Assembly: GCA_030142905.1 (NCBI GenBank)
Contig: JASJOG010000092.1
Location: forward strand, 868,001-932,000
Direction: 5' to 3'
DNA: 64,000 nucleotides
From: Heliopora coerulea
Lineage: Eukaryota; Cnidaria; Anthozoa; Scleralcyonacea; Helioporidae
Shown here piece by piece: positions 1 to 12,100 of this stretch. The position numbers and the translations under genes were made by a program. Numbering within the stretch: the stretch's first letter is position 1; each line of letters starts with the position of its first letter. The notes under the pieces are model-generated. The model was not told the origin of the DNA. It did not search any database and saw nothing but the letters and a program-made list of their open reading frames with translations.

Positions 1-3000
1 GTCAATATTTGTGTTAATGGTACAAATTAATTTTATCTTCCAATTCACCGACTTGCAAAGAAAGTGTGCAGAATGAACATGAAATAATTAACAAAGTTTA
101 GCGTTAGTTTAATAGGATAGTTTTTGCTTATTTAAATTTATTTTAATGTGTTTATTTATTTTACTTTATTTTACATAGTTACATATTATTTTATTGATTT
201 ATTTGTTTATTTAATTAATTAGTTTATTCGTTTATCAATTCATCCGTTGGTTGCGATGGCTTGAGAACAGGATACCCAACAATACAATCACTCAATCTTT
301 TCTTCCTACTGGTTTAAAAAATTTATTGCACTTAATATTTATTGAAAATTTTGCTAAAATTTACCTTCAAATGATGAAGGAAAACGTATTTTAAAAATTA
401 ATGAGGTCTGGAAAATTATCTAATAATTGCTATCTGGAGATTAGTCATTGTTTCAAAAGCATCCTGACTTGCTAACAAAAATAGAGCTTATCATTGAATT
501 CAATTCTAATATTCTTTTATCCGAGGGCCCTACTGATCTTGTAAACGTTTTGAAGTTTAAGATGACTTTTATAAATGTATGACTTCCATTTAATTTATTT
601 TCCTAAAAAAAATTGTTTTTGGCAATTGTTGAGAGAATTTGAATAAAACTCCTTTAGTCCATCTAATTACTGGTAAATCAATTTTATTATACATCAAAGG
701 ATTTGGGGTGAAGCATTTACCATGATAGTAAACCAGCTAGCACATAGCAATACTAAAAACAAATGTCGTCCAGTTGTGTGAAAGTGTCAAGCAATGTCAA
801 AATTTGACTTACCGAAACAAATTTATATTTATAGTATCTGAAATGTGGCCATTTGAAATGTACTAGTCTGAATGTATCGGTACCATATGAAATATAATCG
901 TTGAAAATAAGGATGGAGAACCTTATAACTCGTATGGTTCAAGTGGGGTTTAAATGGCATTACAATTAAGAAAAAAATCTGTGTAATAATTCAAGCTAAA
1001 TTGTCCCAAAAGTGGGATGCATTATATTGTACTGCTAAGGTAGTGTGGCATTTGTTTGTTTGACTTTAATATTCACTTTGTGGAGGTTTGGTGTTTTCGG
1101 TTTGGTTATAATGCAGTTATACAGCTTCATAACTTTCAGACAACTGGACCAGATTTAATTAAAACAAAATTGTTTGTTTTTTAAAATGAAAATTTAAAAC
1201 TTGCCCTGGTAAAAAACATATTGTATAATGTTTTGGCAATCACGTATCATAGTGAATGGAAGACCCGGAGAATGGCTCAGGGAAAAGAACTGCTTAAATC
1301 TAAAAATGTTTCTTTAGTGGAAGTGCTTCAGTCTTACCAACCACTATGGTATGCATGATTTCCCGGCATTATAAAAACTTGCGGTGGTTGTTGTTGTTGT
1401 TGTTGTTGTTATGATTACTTGGTTTATCTTAATGCAAAGTGGAAGTTGATAATATGGTTTAACTGAGGAAGGTACATAATTATCACGTACATCAGGTTAA
1501 AAGCATTTGTCTTTAACAGTCAAAATAGACCATGACATTGCAGTTGGTTTGAATGTAAACATCCATGTAGGCTTGTTGCCGAAATTATCAAGAAAGATCA
1601 GATTTTTACAATTTTAGGCTTGAAGATAATCACCTTTTCTTACAAATTCCAAAATGTCTAACCCAAGAAGTGTATATGTAAAATATGTTACAACAGCATT
1701 GTATTTAGCCACTATTGTAAGGCTGTATGTATGGAATTGAATGAGACTGTTTTCATAATGGCAATTGCTTTGGCACAAATTTCAGGAGGAAAAAAAAAAG
1801 CATAGTTTAGTTTGTTGCAAACCACATATTATTCTCTAAGAAGAATGGATATAATTATGAATGTGATTTAAAGTCACATGATACACTGTATTTCGTTTGT
1901 CCAAAATCTCATGAAGGGATGAAAACGTAAGAACTTTAAAATCTTTTGGGTAATGTTGAGAATTAATTGCCACATCATTTGACATAATGCACCAACTTAG
2001 TAATTGGTTATAATGCATTGAATTGTGATGTGCAAAAATTTCATTAGCCTGTTAAAGAATGGCAGAAATCTCTGGAATTTTTTTTTGTTGAATCCTTACT
2101 TTAAGATTTCTGGTGACATATGGTTTGGTTGTGCAAGATAAATGTGCCATAAATAAATGGTTGACAAGCAAAAAAAGGTCAAAATCATCATACCTACTGA
2201 AGTTTGCATACCAACTATGTCATGGAGGTTTTCTTTGTATGTAAAATTAACGATGTACCTATCCTTCAGTTTTGCTCAATGTAATCATGTTCCACTCTAC
2301 ATTAAAGGATTGTGCAATGACTTGAACAGCCAAAATACCAATGAGCAAAAATGACATAGGAAAAGAAAAGTCTATGGGAGAGAATCCGTGTGCTTGTACA
2401 GCTGATTAAATTATACTTGTTTGGAGTCATGATGTTAACCAACACTTCATTTCAACTACCTGTACATGTAACGTTATTTGTATGTCTTGGAGACAAACAC
2501 CTGATCAAAATGCATTGATACCCCCAAATCATTGTGATTTATATTGAGGTGAGGATCGTTTCAAAAGAATCTTTGGTACTAACAGAACAGAAAACTGTAA
2601 AGAAAGGAATGCCACAGTGCATCTGCAGTGTTACCTGCACAGCACAGTCCATTGTTTTGGGAGAAATTTAAATTAGTGCTCAAAGTGCCTTCTCTAATTA
2701 TGAATAAAGTTTTGGTTTCAAGGACTGTTTTTGTATTCTGTTGAGAATCTTAAAAGAAAATCTCTTCAGGGATAATTGTATACTTCCTTACAAAGAGCAA
2801 AGTAGAAACTGGAGATCTGTATTGCGACAGTGGCACTTACGTTATGCCTCGTCACCTCTATTATTTAATCAGCTGTACAATTAACTTCCAAATCGTTTGG
2901 AGTCCTAAATTTACTGGTCACTTCAACACTTTGGGATGTGGAAATGCCATTCTTCAAAACAAAATTGTCTGGCATTAACATGAACTTAGGAGTGAAATGG

Positions 3001-6000
3001 TTTATTACTCAAATTTATTGGACATTAAGCATTTCTTTTTGTTGATACAATATGTTGATGAGACACTTTTCATTTTCAACTTTCATGGATATTTTAATGG
3101 TTTTCTTTTTCTTAATTGTTGTTTATTTAAAAAAAATAACACTATGCAGAATTTGAGAAGTTTATAAAAGTGCAGGATTTTCTTTTTTTTTAAGTGAAGA
3201 ACAATTAGATTTCCCACATATAATTATCATATACAAGGAGTGTTTTATCTGATTTCCAAACATGGAGATGTGAGTTAAAAAAATGATCCCTTAGCTAACA
3301 GTTGCGAACATTGCCAAGTGTACAAGTACCACACAAGCCAGCTGGTGCCTTCATCCTTCACTGTGCAAAAAGATAAACAACAGCTTGCCTTTCTGAAAAA
3401 TTTTACTTACACTGACATTTTTTGGAGAACATGCAGGTTAAATTTATTTTTATGGCAGAATGTCAACTAAGAAGACATACTTCATTGTCCAATAAATTTT
3501 CTGTAATGTCCATGTTGGGTATGATTAGAAACAATTTGAGGATTTTGTGCAGTACCTTTGCAATTGGTATTTGGTTGAGTTAGGTCATTTATCAGTCCTA
3601 ACATAAGGGTGGGTTATCATACAAGAGGACAGGTCGTCATGGCTGATGCAGACTTGGTCTTTTTGACAAGTAAGTGTTATACTTTAAAGAGATTTTTTAA
3701 CCTGACAATATCTTGTATTGTATTATCCAAGAAAATTTCTGCAAAACAATCAGTTTTCGTGAGGTACCCCCATCTTCGTCACTACCGCCAAATGATGTAC
3801 TGTATGTATGGATCAGCACCAATCTTATTTTCGGGATTTCTAAGCATCTATGTCAATTATATCAAGAAACACAAACAAATGCTCACTGAAGAACAGAATG
3901 TCTAGTCAGTCAAATCCATTGAATTTTTCATCCAATTTCAATTGAATTTTTTCATTGAATTAAAAAGGTCGAAAACTGGAAGCATGCAACAGATCGTAAA
4001 AACGTGTGAAAGATTCTGACATCACATAGGTGAAACAATGTTTCTTGCAACGTCCACACATGGAGAACTGTGTTGGGTAAATGTGGTGAAGCTGATTTTA
4101 TTTTATCCATCTTGATGTGTTTGAGATAGCTTCACAATAAAATTCCTATTTTAAGTGTGAATTAGGATGAATATCGTTAAAATTTTATGCTAGTTAAAGA
4201 TTACGAAGCGAAACCCTTCATCTCGGCGTACATTTTCCTTTGTTTTTTTTCTTGTGCATTATTAGTTTAAGAATATTGTTTCAAAAATAACATTGCCAAC
4301 CAAGACATCAGTTTCACTGCAAAAAAGTGTTAAATTTTGACAAAAACAAGCAAAAAAGCAAACAATATTGCTTCTAATACATATGAACATCTTGGCAGTG
4401 GTGTCCCCCTTCTTTAATTGGCTGTCTCAACAACCCTCTCCTCAACTACGTGGACTCTGATGAAGTATTAGTCTCTGTTTCTGCTCCTTTAATTGCGTTT
4501 CCTGTGATTAAGCAACTGGATAGACATAGGCCCCTAGCCTAGTTTAGTGGGAATTTTCTCTCCCATAGTTGTACTCAAAAATGTACCATTTAAAAATGAG
4601 CTGAAGAAAACCGTGGCTATTTGTCATCTTTCCAATAGTGCCGATAGCATTACTCAGCTTTGTTTGCATCTCTGACACTTACCTTTGTGTACAGTCAAAG
4701 CTTTTTTCTCCAGTGGAGTCAAAGATATAGTGACAGTACTTAGGGTGTTTTTCCCATGAAACTATCTATCTGATATTTCTGAAATCAAATGGAACCGAGG
4801 GAGGCTTTTACCCTAGAACTCTTTCTCAGTTGGAAATCGGCCAATTTTCTTTCTTTGGATAATACAATACTTCAGAGCTGATTCATGAATGGCATCTGTT
4901 GTGCATGTTGCTGTAACTGGCCTTTGGATGCCAGTAGCCATTTTTGAATAAGTTCTATATACAGAATTGCATTAAAGTTAAAGAAATTGTTATTTATGTT
5001 GCTTAGGAAGGTGATGAACGTGCTTACTTATACCAAGAATACTTTGTTTCACTTTTAATCTTGAGAAATTTGAAATTTGAGAGTGATTTTTTCCTGAAAT
5101 TTCTTATAAACTTCTAAATTTGTAAAGCTTCCCAGCAAATTTTCAAATTGATATAAAGAAATTGAAAGTAAACTTTGCAATATTATTGAAAATTTTGTTT
5201 TGATTTTTTTTCCAAAATGATTTTCAAATGACATTTGGTAAAAATTGTTTACACATGCCAAATTGTTTTGCTAGCTATGTACAAATTTTCCTCAAAATTA
5301 ATGAAACGTTTTGTGGTGGTCGTGAAAAAAACTTAGAATTAAGCCCATTTTCTGGTCGTTCTTTGCTCTCCAAGTAATTTTCATCACCTTCCTGCATCAA
5401 GTTTAACAACGTTCTTTGACTAAAATTATCGTCAGGTTAAAAAAAAAGAAAGATGTTTGGCTGCTACATACTTGATTGATTTGTTTGGTTTCTAATGCTG
5501 TGGACTGAATTAATTTTCTTCCATTTCAACACAAAACAAAAAATTCTGAGCAGCCATGTTCTTTCTGTTCAATTGTGCAAAGAGAAATATCTTGCAATGT
5601 TTGCCTGTTTCGTGTTATTGCACAATTGTTTATCTCTTTAAGTGTAATGCTTGCCTTTATCAGAAAAGATCTAAGTAGTCTCTAGCTATCAGTAAGAACT
5701 GTTGCCTTCCAACTGTTTGACACCAGTTGTTCAACTTTGTTTTTAATGGACTAGCCTGGTGTTAGATTGTTGGGCAGGCAGTGTTTGTGCTGATTGCTTG
5801 ATGAATATAGCTTTTGTTGGGTTATACCCTCTGTGTTTACAAAAGCAATGTTCATTTCACAGCCATGTTGTTCTCTTTTATAATGACTCACACATACAAA
5901 GGTGGTTCTTTTCAAAAACTTTATTTGAATTGTAATTATACTATTACAATTGATGTTTGAAATAAAAATTTTTTCAAATTTAAAAAGACTCCTTTTTGTT

Positions 6001-6040
6001 TAATTATTCAATTCCCATGGGAATTCCCCTATATATACAA
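1..6040. other. AT-rich DNA with no gene seen
   Basis: Open frames here are 60-100 codons and match no family. The only structured item is a short (TTG)n tract at about 1,384-1,410. It may be a long intron, a 3' UTR of a gene outside the window, or intergenic DNA. Confidence 0.5.
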
Positions 6041-6044
6041 ACAA

Positions 6045-6119
6045 ACTGCCCCGGCTGACTCCCCAAGTGCTACTCCTACTATAAGTAGAAGTAGCACTCA
6101 GAGAGTCAGCCGGGGCAGT
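6045..6119. repeat. GC-rich imperfect hairpin, 75 bp
   Basis: Arm ACTGCCCCGGCTGACT pairs with AGTCAGCCGGGGCAGT; inside, AGTGCTACT pairs with AGTAGCACT, with small bulges and a short AT loop. A second small hairpin (CAACTTC with GAAGTTG, 6,132-6,154) follows. The surrounding DNA is very AT-rich, so the hairpin stands out in composition. It could be a miniature inverted-repeat element or a structured RNA; nothing here decides. Confidence 0.7.
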
Positions 6120-6339
6120 AAAGAGAACCACCAACTTCGACAATTGTGAAGTTGCTGTCCTCAGAGAGCAACCTTATACCTAACTAAATATAACAATAAC
6201 AACAACAACATAACAATTTAATCATGCAAATTTTAACATGCAAATTTTAACATGCAAATTTGAAATCCACATCCCCTGAAATTACCAATGCCAAACTGAC
6301 AGCATGCAGTCCCATACTGCCCAACTAGTTCCTAGCAAC

Positions 6340-6402
6340 TGCCTCAAACTGCCTCATCTTCCTCAGCTGCCTCAGCTGCCTCATCTGCCTCATCTGCCTC
6401 TA
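6340..6402 (+). repeat. CTGCCTCAT-type minisatellite
   Basis: About six imperfect 9-bp units (CTGCCTCAT, CTGCCTCAG, CTTCCTCAG). It produces an artefactual LPHLPQLP open frame. Three ~15-bp repeats of AACATGCAAATTTT lie just upstream (6,224-6,262). Confidence 0.7.
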
Positions 6403-6685
6403 CTTTCCTTCATTCGTTTCTCACACACTACCACAAACACGCACCAACAGTCACACTTTCACCTGCCGTCCCCCATCCCCCTACCCCCACCCCAACCGAA
6501 TTTTAAATTTCTTTTTGAAAATGAACGAAACATCTTGGATCGTTCACGGATAATTTTACATCAAAATAAATTTGCCAAAACAGACAAGTTTTCCCTTTTT
6601 TCTTCATTTTAGTTGTAAAATAACTCAAAAAGTTTTCATCCTGAACCCTTTCCTACACTGCACACAACGCTCCACCCACATTTAC

Positions 6686-6811
6686 ATGTAAATTACAGTA
6701 ATAAAAATAAATAAAATAAAATAAATTACGTTATGCTATATTTACCTTAAAAATTACAGTAATAAAAAACAAAAAATAAATATATATAAATTACGTTATA
6801 CTACATCTACT
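6686..6811 (+). repeat. Two-copy direct repeat of ~75 bp, AT-rich
   Basis: The pattern AAATTACAGTAATAAAAA followed by AAATTACGTTAT and CTA occurs twice, with A/T-rich filler of slightly different length. No coding content. Confidence 0.5.
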
Positions 6812-6929
6812 TAACCCACCTAAATACTAAAAATTTAACAAGTGCCAAAAAGTTAACCTAATATGTGGCTGGCCCAGGGTCAACTGTCCTACACTTAATG
6901 AGGCCGGAACGCATTAAAGGGTAACACAG

Positions 6930-9040
6930 TTGCTCTCTAAGATGATACATTTACTAGATCAAAGAGGATTTCTATTTGATGAAAGTTATTACTTAATTAC
7001 TCAACATAAAAGTCAACTCCCTCATGGATTTTGTCTTTTCTGGTGTTGCAAATTTGAAAACCTTACCAATTTTACTACTGAGATAATGCAGCTTATCAGG
7101 TTTAACCATAGTAAACTGGTGAATTTTGATTATCTTTTTTTAAATATGAAAACTGAAAAGCACCTTGTTTGTTTTTAAAAAAGATAGAGGATGTATTTTC
7201 TGAAACTTATTTTGAGCAACAGAAGTGTGTGTTGCTGAGGTTGTGTCTTGAAAAACCAAGCCAAAGTGTGTACCTGAGTAGCTCAGTGAGTCTTGGAATG
7301 CCAAGTGAAAACATTCACCGTATTGCAAACTCTCACTTAAAACAGGAATTTGTGAGGGAGTTGACTTTGTCCATACAGCCATAGCATATTAGTGTCTTTC
7401 ATGTAGAGGCAAGTGGTCCATACAAGGAAAAATTTGCCCACAGATTTGACTTGAGGACAAACTTTTGCTTACTTGGAGCAACCTATTATGCTAAACAGCT
7501 TATACTATGCTGAATTTTTTTGGTCCATATCATTAGTGGACCAATGAATTTTATTATTTAGTAGGATTTCAATTTGGTAAACATGATTATGTTACAATAG
7601 CTCTTGCAATCAATTTTAGCATGATGCTTGAAATATGGAAAACCAACTTAAGCAAACAGATGTAAAAATTCAAAAGAAACAATATGTAATGGTTTTGAAA
7701 TTGAAAAGTAATGCAGAGAATTGCCATATTTTTGCTCAATTCATAAATTTTGGAAAAGAAACCATTAAAATTATTTTGATACTGTACAATCCTTTATCAC
7801 AACTGGAGACCTTGAGTTTTGTGTAGAAAATGACTAAGTGTTGACTGGAGTATTTTCAATATTTTTCTGCTATGCATGACCAACAGGCTTATTTCCATTC
7901 CATATAGCACATGAAAGACATACCAATAGACTTTGACTGCATATCATTTTATCTAGCTTACTTTCTTAGGATAATGGCATGGTTACAATCTTTTTTTTTT
8001 TATTTTTTTTTTTTAATTTTTTTTTAATTGCAATTTTCCAGTCCATTAGGGCTGTTTTATGTACAAAAAAAATTCCAAATTGTTCTCAGTCATATTCATA
8101 AACTTTTTAGAATGATTCAATTGAAATCAACTTACCCAACTGGAGATATTTCTCTTCATAATCATGAAGGTATGTTGCTATTTTATTTGAGAAAATTAAT
8201 TGAAGAGCCAAAAGTGGACATATCATCATTCCTTTGGTGTCTTGTCTTCTGATGCTTTGTTTTTGTGTTTTTGGGGTTTTTTGGGGTTTTTTTAACAAAG
8301 TGAGTTTTTCTCAATTTGCTTTTATTAATGGTTAATTACAAACAAAGGTTTAAACCAATCTGAAAATGTTGTTTCTAACCATACCATACCCCAAGGAAAG
8401 TGTTTACTGGATATATCCATGTACTTCCATACTAACTTACACTCTAGGTTATTCTATTTGATGATGAAAATACATCATGGAAAGCATTATAATACTTTTT
8501 GTTGTTTTTTTTTTCCAGAAATCTACCAAAATTAAATTTGTTGTTTCATCAAAAACCAGTTGGTTTTTTGTCAACATGGTATCCTCAAAAATACTTGCTG
8601 GATAGTTAAAAATGAGATGTTCAGAAAATGATATTTTTTAGCTTTTATCATGTAATGTTTTGGGATTGTTTCTGCATTTTATTTTTGTTGTATTTTAAAA
8701 TATAACTGAACTGTATGTAATGGGTGAGTAACTTAGTATGAAAGTTTGAACATGGATATATTGTGGAAGTGGATATCAAGCAAATTGGACAGCTGGTTTC
8801 AAACAGTCTTGTAGAGTTTAAAGCATCATCCTTATTTAATTCACAGTGATAGTCCTATAAATGCTTGCTATCCATTAATCTGTTATAACCACTTTGTTTT
8901 TAGAATTCTGAGGAAAAAAAGGTTTTAAGGAAAACCTCTGAAGGTTACTTTCATCGACAAAGTAAGGAATCCTCTTTGATCTCACTAAAATGTATCAGCT
9001 ATTGTACTAAATTACAGTAAGAAACTCACAGTCATAAGTG
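6930..9040. other. AT-rich DNA with no gene seen
   Basis: Several short overlapping frames on both strands (for example 7,140-7,384) lack family features and splice logic. A poly-T run lies at about 7,991-8,030. It could hold the 3' UTR of the putative gene that ends at 9,043. Confidence 0.4.
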
Positions 9041-9042
9041 AT

Positions 9043-9155
9043 TTATCTTGTAAGGACTTGTTCTGTTAGTCTTGGGGTCCATTCATCCACTGTAACAGGG
9101 GTAAAACTTCCAGTTCGATTGGTTGTCTTTCGGTCTCTTTGCGTAGGCTTTGAAT
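9043..9155 (-). CDS. Likely terminal coding exon, unknown protein
   Basis: Pyrimidine-rich acceptor CATCTTTTCAG, then 36 codons and TAA in phase 1. The composition (T, R, Q, no low complexity) looks like real coding sequence, but a second frame (IQSLRKETERQPIELEVLPL) is also open, so the reading frame is not certain. Confidence 0.4.
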
Positions 9156-12100
9156 CTGAAAAGATGAGGTGAAAATTTTGATTAGAATTATTTTCAAGAT
9201 AAAGTTGAGAAAAACTAATGTATTGTGCTTGTAAAAAGGTGAAACTTCTGTCTGGTGGCCAAGACAAAAATGAATGTAATGGTTCTTGGTTTCATATTAA
9301 CTAGAGAGATAATGGGAGCTATGTGTTGTGGTTAATGTTAGGTACAGTGCAGTCATGGTGATCTCCTAGGCCATAGCAATTCCTTGAAAGATGCCTGTAT
9401 GGTACAAATGTTGCTTTTTAATTTATTTTAAATTTCATGCAAGCTCTTTAACACAAAATCATCTTCTGAACTCCAATTTTGATGGGTTTTTTATTCATAA
9501 AATGTCTTCCTTTGCACACCTAAGTTCAAATTAACCGACCAATCTCATATCAAGACATTTCTTTTTAATGTGAGAATATCTTGACCAATTACATGCTGGT
9601 CTGTGCACGGCCCTATGCCACATTTTAGCGATAAAGGTCTGTACCATAGTCTTGACTTATTGTTGCTCCTATCTAAATATCTTCCAAGACATCCCAGAAA
9701 ATTAGAGTTTTTACATACCAATACCAGCATGTGGAATGGGTTTTTTGTGTATTTTATTAGTTAAGGAAAATGGTACCTAGTCCCAAACGTTGTCATTACT
9801 GATATGCAAGAACTCTTCTTTCAGTCATTTCAAGTTTCAAATTGCTGCACTTTCTAACCTGGTTAGTAAAATTCTCAGACTCCTACACTTTCCGTAGATT
9901 AGATTAAAACCATTGCCAGCTGAGAATTTTTGAAGGTAAAAAGTAAATTCTGAAGCACAACTTCTTGTAAACCCATGATTAGAGTAAAGATAAGACAATA
10001 GAGATGGTAAAGGTAATATTTTAGCTCTGTCACAAAGAGATTATCTAAGCTTTGCTAAAATTGCGAGCAAGCCATTAACCTTATACACACTAATACACAC
10101 AGATGATGTCATGGAAAAAAGCTGTTCAATAAAAGAAAGTAATCATGCCAGTGGATGCATTCTGACAGATTAGATGATCATTGTTCAAGGAATAAGTTAA
10201 GCTCTTTGGCTGCTTTGAGCCTATTGTTCAACTTTAGCCTTTTAACTCTTAGAAATACTTCCTCTTAGGAAAATAATAAATTATAATTATTATTTCTGAG
10301 TTAACTATCTTGAAGTAATTAATTATTAGATTTCCATGAGTAAGAAAAGTAATGTATTTGAGACAGGAAATGGATGATTGTTAAGGTTTTCAAATAGGTT
10401 GCATCAAGTCAGCAGATCTTTGACTCTTCAGCAATGAGGAAAGAGATTGGTGATGGGTCTTCATTTTTTAACCTTTTGCCAAAAAATCTTGAATTAAATC
10501 ATTATTTTATCTCACAATTTTCTCTCATCTGTATGTCCGACATCAGGATAACGGCTTGCTTGTAGAGTCAAAATATTACCTTTGCCCTGCCTATTCTGTC
10601 ATTTTGTAACTCCAATCTTAAGTTTACAGCAAGTTCTTCGGAATTTGCTGTGTTTTTAAACAGTAGGTTAGGTCAACTTTTTCTTAAAGCATTCCTAATA
10701 AAACAGTGACATTGGAAGATCGAGGAAACGCAGCCAGGGTTATACATAACCAACAAAGAATAGGTGTTCTCTGACCAAAATGGTTTTTATTGCGAGCTTT
10801 TGACTGTCAGTCTACGGTCTTCAATGGGTGAATTATGAGGTTACGAGTGTGGTTCCTATTTAAATATACAAAGCTATAAGTGTCAGTCTAAAATAAGTGG
10901 GAAGAGCAAAGAACAAAGTGGTGCCGACAAATATTATCTCTTCATTAAGATAGAGTATTGTCCTGGTAGGGGTTTAGAGTTGTTGTCAGCTTCTTTGATG
11001 GAGGCAGTGTGCCATGATTCTAGTGTTTTTCTGATTCTATAGTTTCCCCTATCTATAATTCAAGCATTATCCATGTCTATATGATGGTCAAGTTTCCATG
11101 TGTGGTTAGCAATACTAGAGCTTTACGCAAACGTTTTTGTTTTTTATGTGTTCCTTTATCTGTGTACTGAATGCCCTCCCAGTTTCTCCAACATAATCCC
11201 AATTGCACTCTGTGCAAGTTATCTGGTAAACAAAGTTCTTTTGTTCTTCTGTTGGTATATGAAATGTCAGTGAACCTTCACCTTGCAGTGAGTGCGATTG
11301 GAATTATGTTGGAGAAACTGGAAGGGCATTCAGTACACGGATAAAGGAACATATTAAAAAGATAAAAACTTTTGTGCAGGGCTCTAATATCACCAACCAT
11401 GCATGGAAACTTGACCATCATGTAGACATTGATAATGCTAGAATTGCAGATAAGGGAAACTATAGAATCAGAAAAACACTAGAGTCATGGCACACTGCCT
11501 CCATCAAAGAAGCTGACAACAACTCTAAACCATTACCAGGACAGTACTCTATCTTAATGAAGAGATAATATTTGTCAGCACTACTTTGTTCTTTGCTCTT
11601 CCCACTTATTTTAGACTGACACTTATAGCTTTGTACATTTAAATAGGAACCACACTTGTAACCTCATTATCATTCACCCATTGAATACTGTAGACCAACA
11701 GTTGAAAACATGCAATAAAAACCATTTTGGTCAGAGAACAGCTATTGTTTGTTAGTCAGAACTTTGACAGTTATGCATATTTGTGTTCTGTATCAGCCAA
11801 GGATACCAGCAGTGATCCAAAACATTCTTACAATCAGTATTGAAGGCAGCCTCCTTTCATTTGTCCACAAGAAATGGATCAGATTGGCTTATGTTCATTT
11901 AATGCTTTATACTCAATTCACTTTTTTTCACCACTGCACTTTGCTGATTAGTTTTGTCCTGCTTCTTCTCATGAGCCCATATCTACATTATCACATGCTG
12001 TGAACTGGATGGCAAGGAGCACAGACACATGTTAAGCAATTTTGTCCGATTACATCATTGATGCTGAGAAATTGACATTCGTGAAGTTGGAGTACCATAC

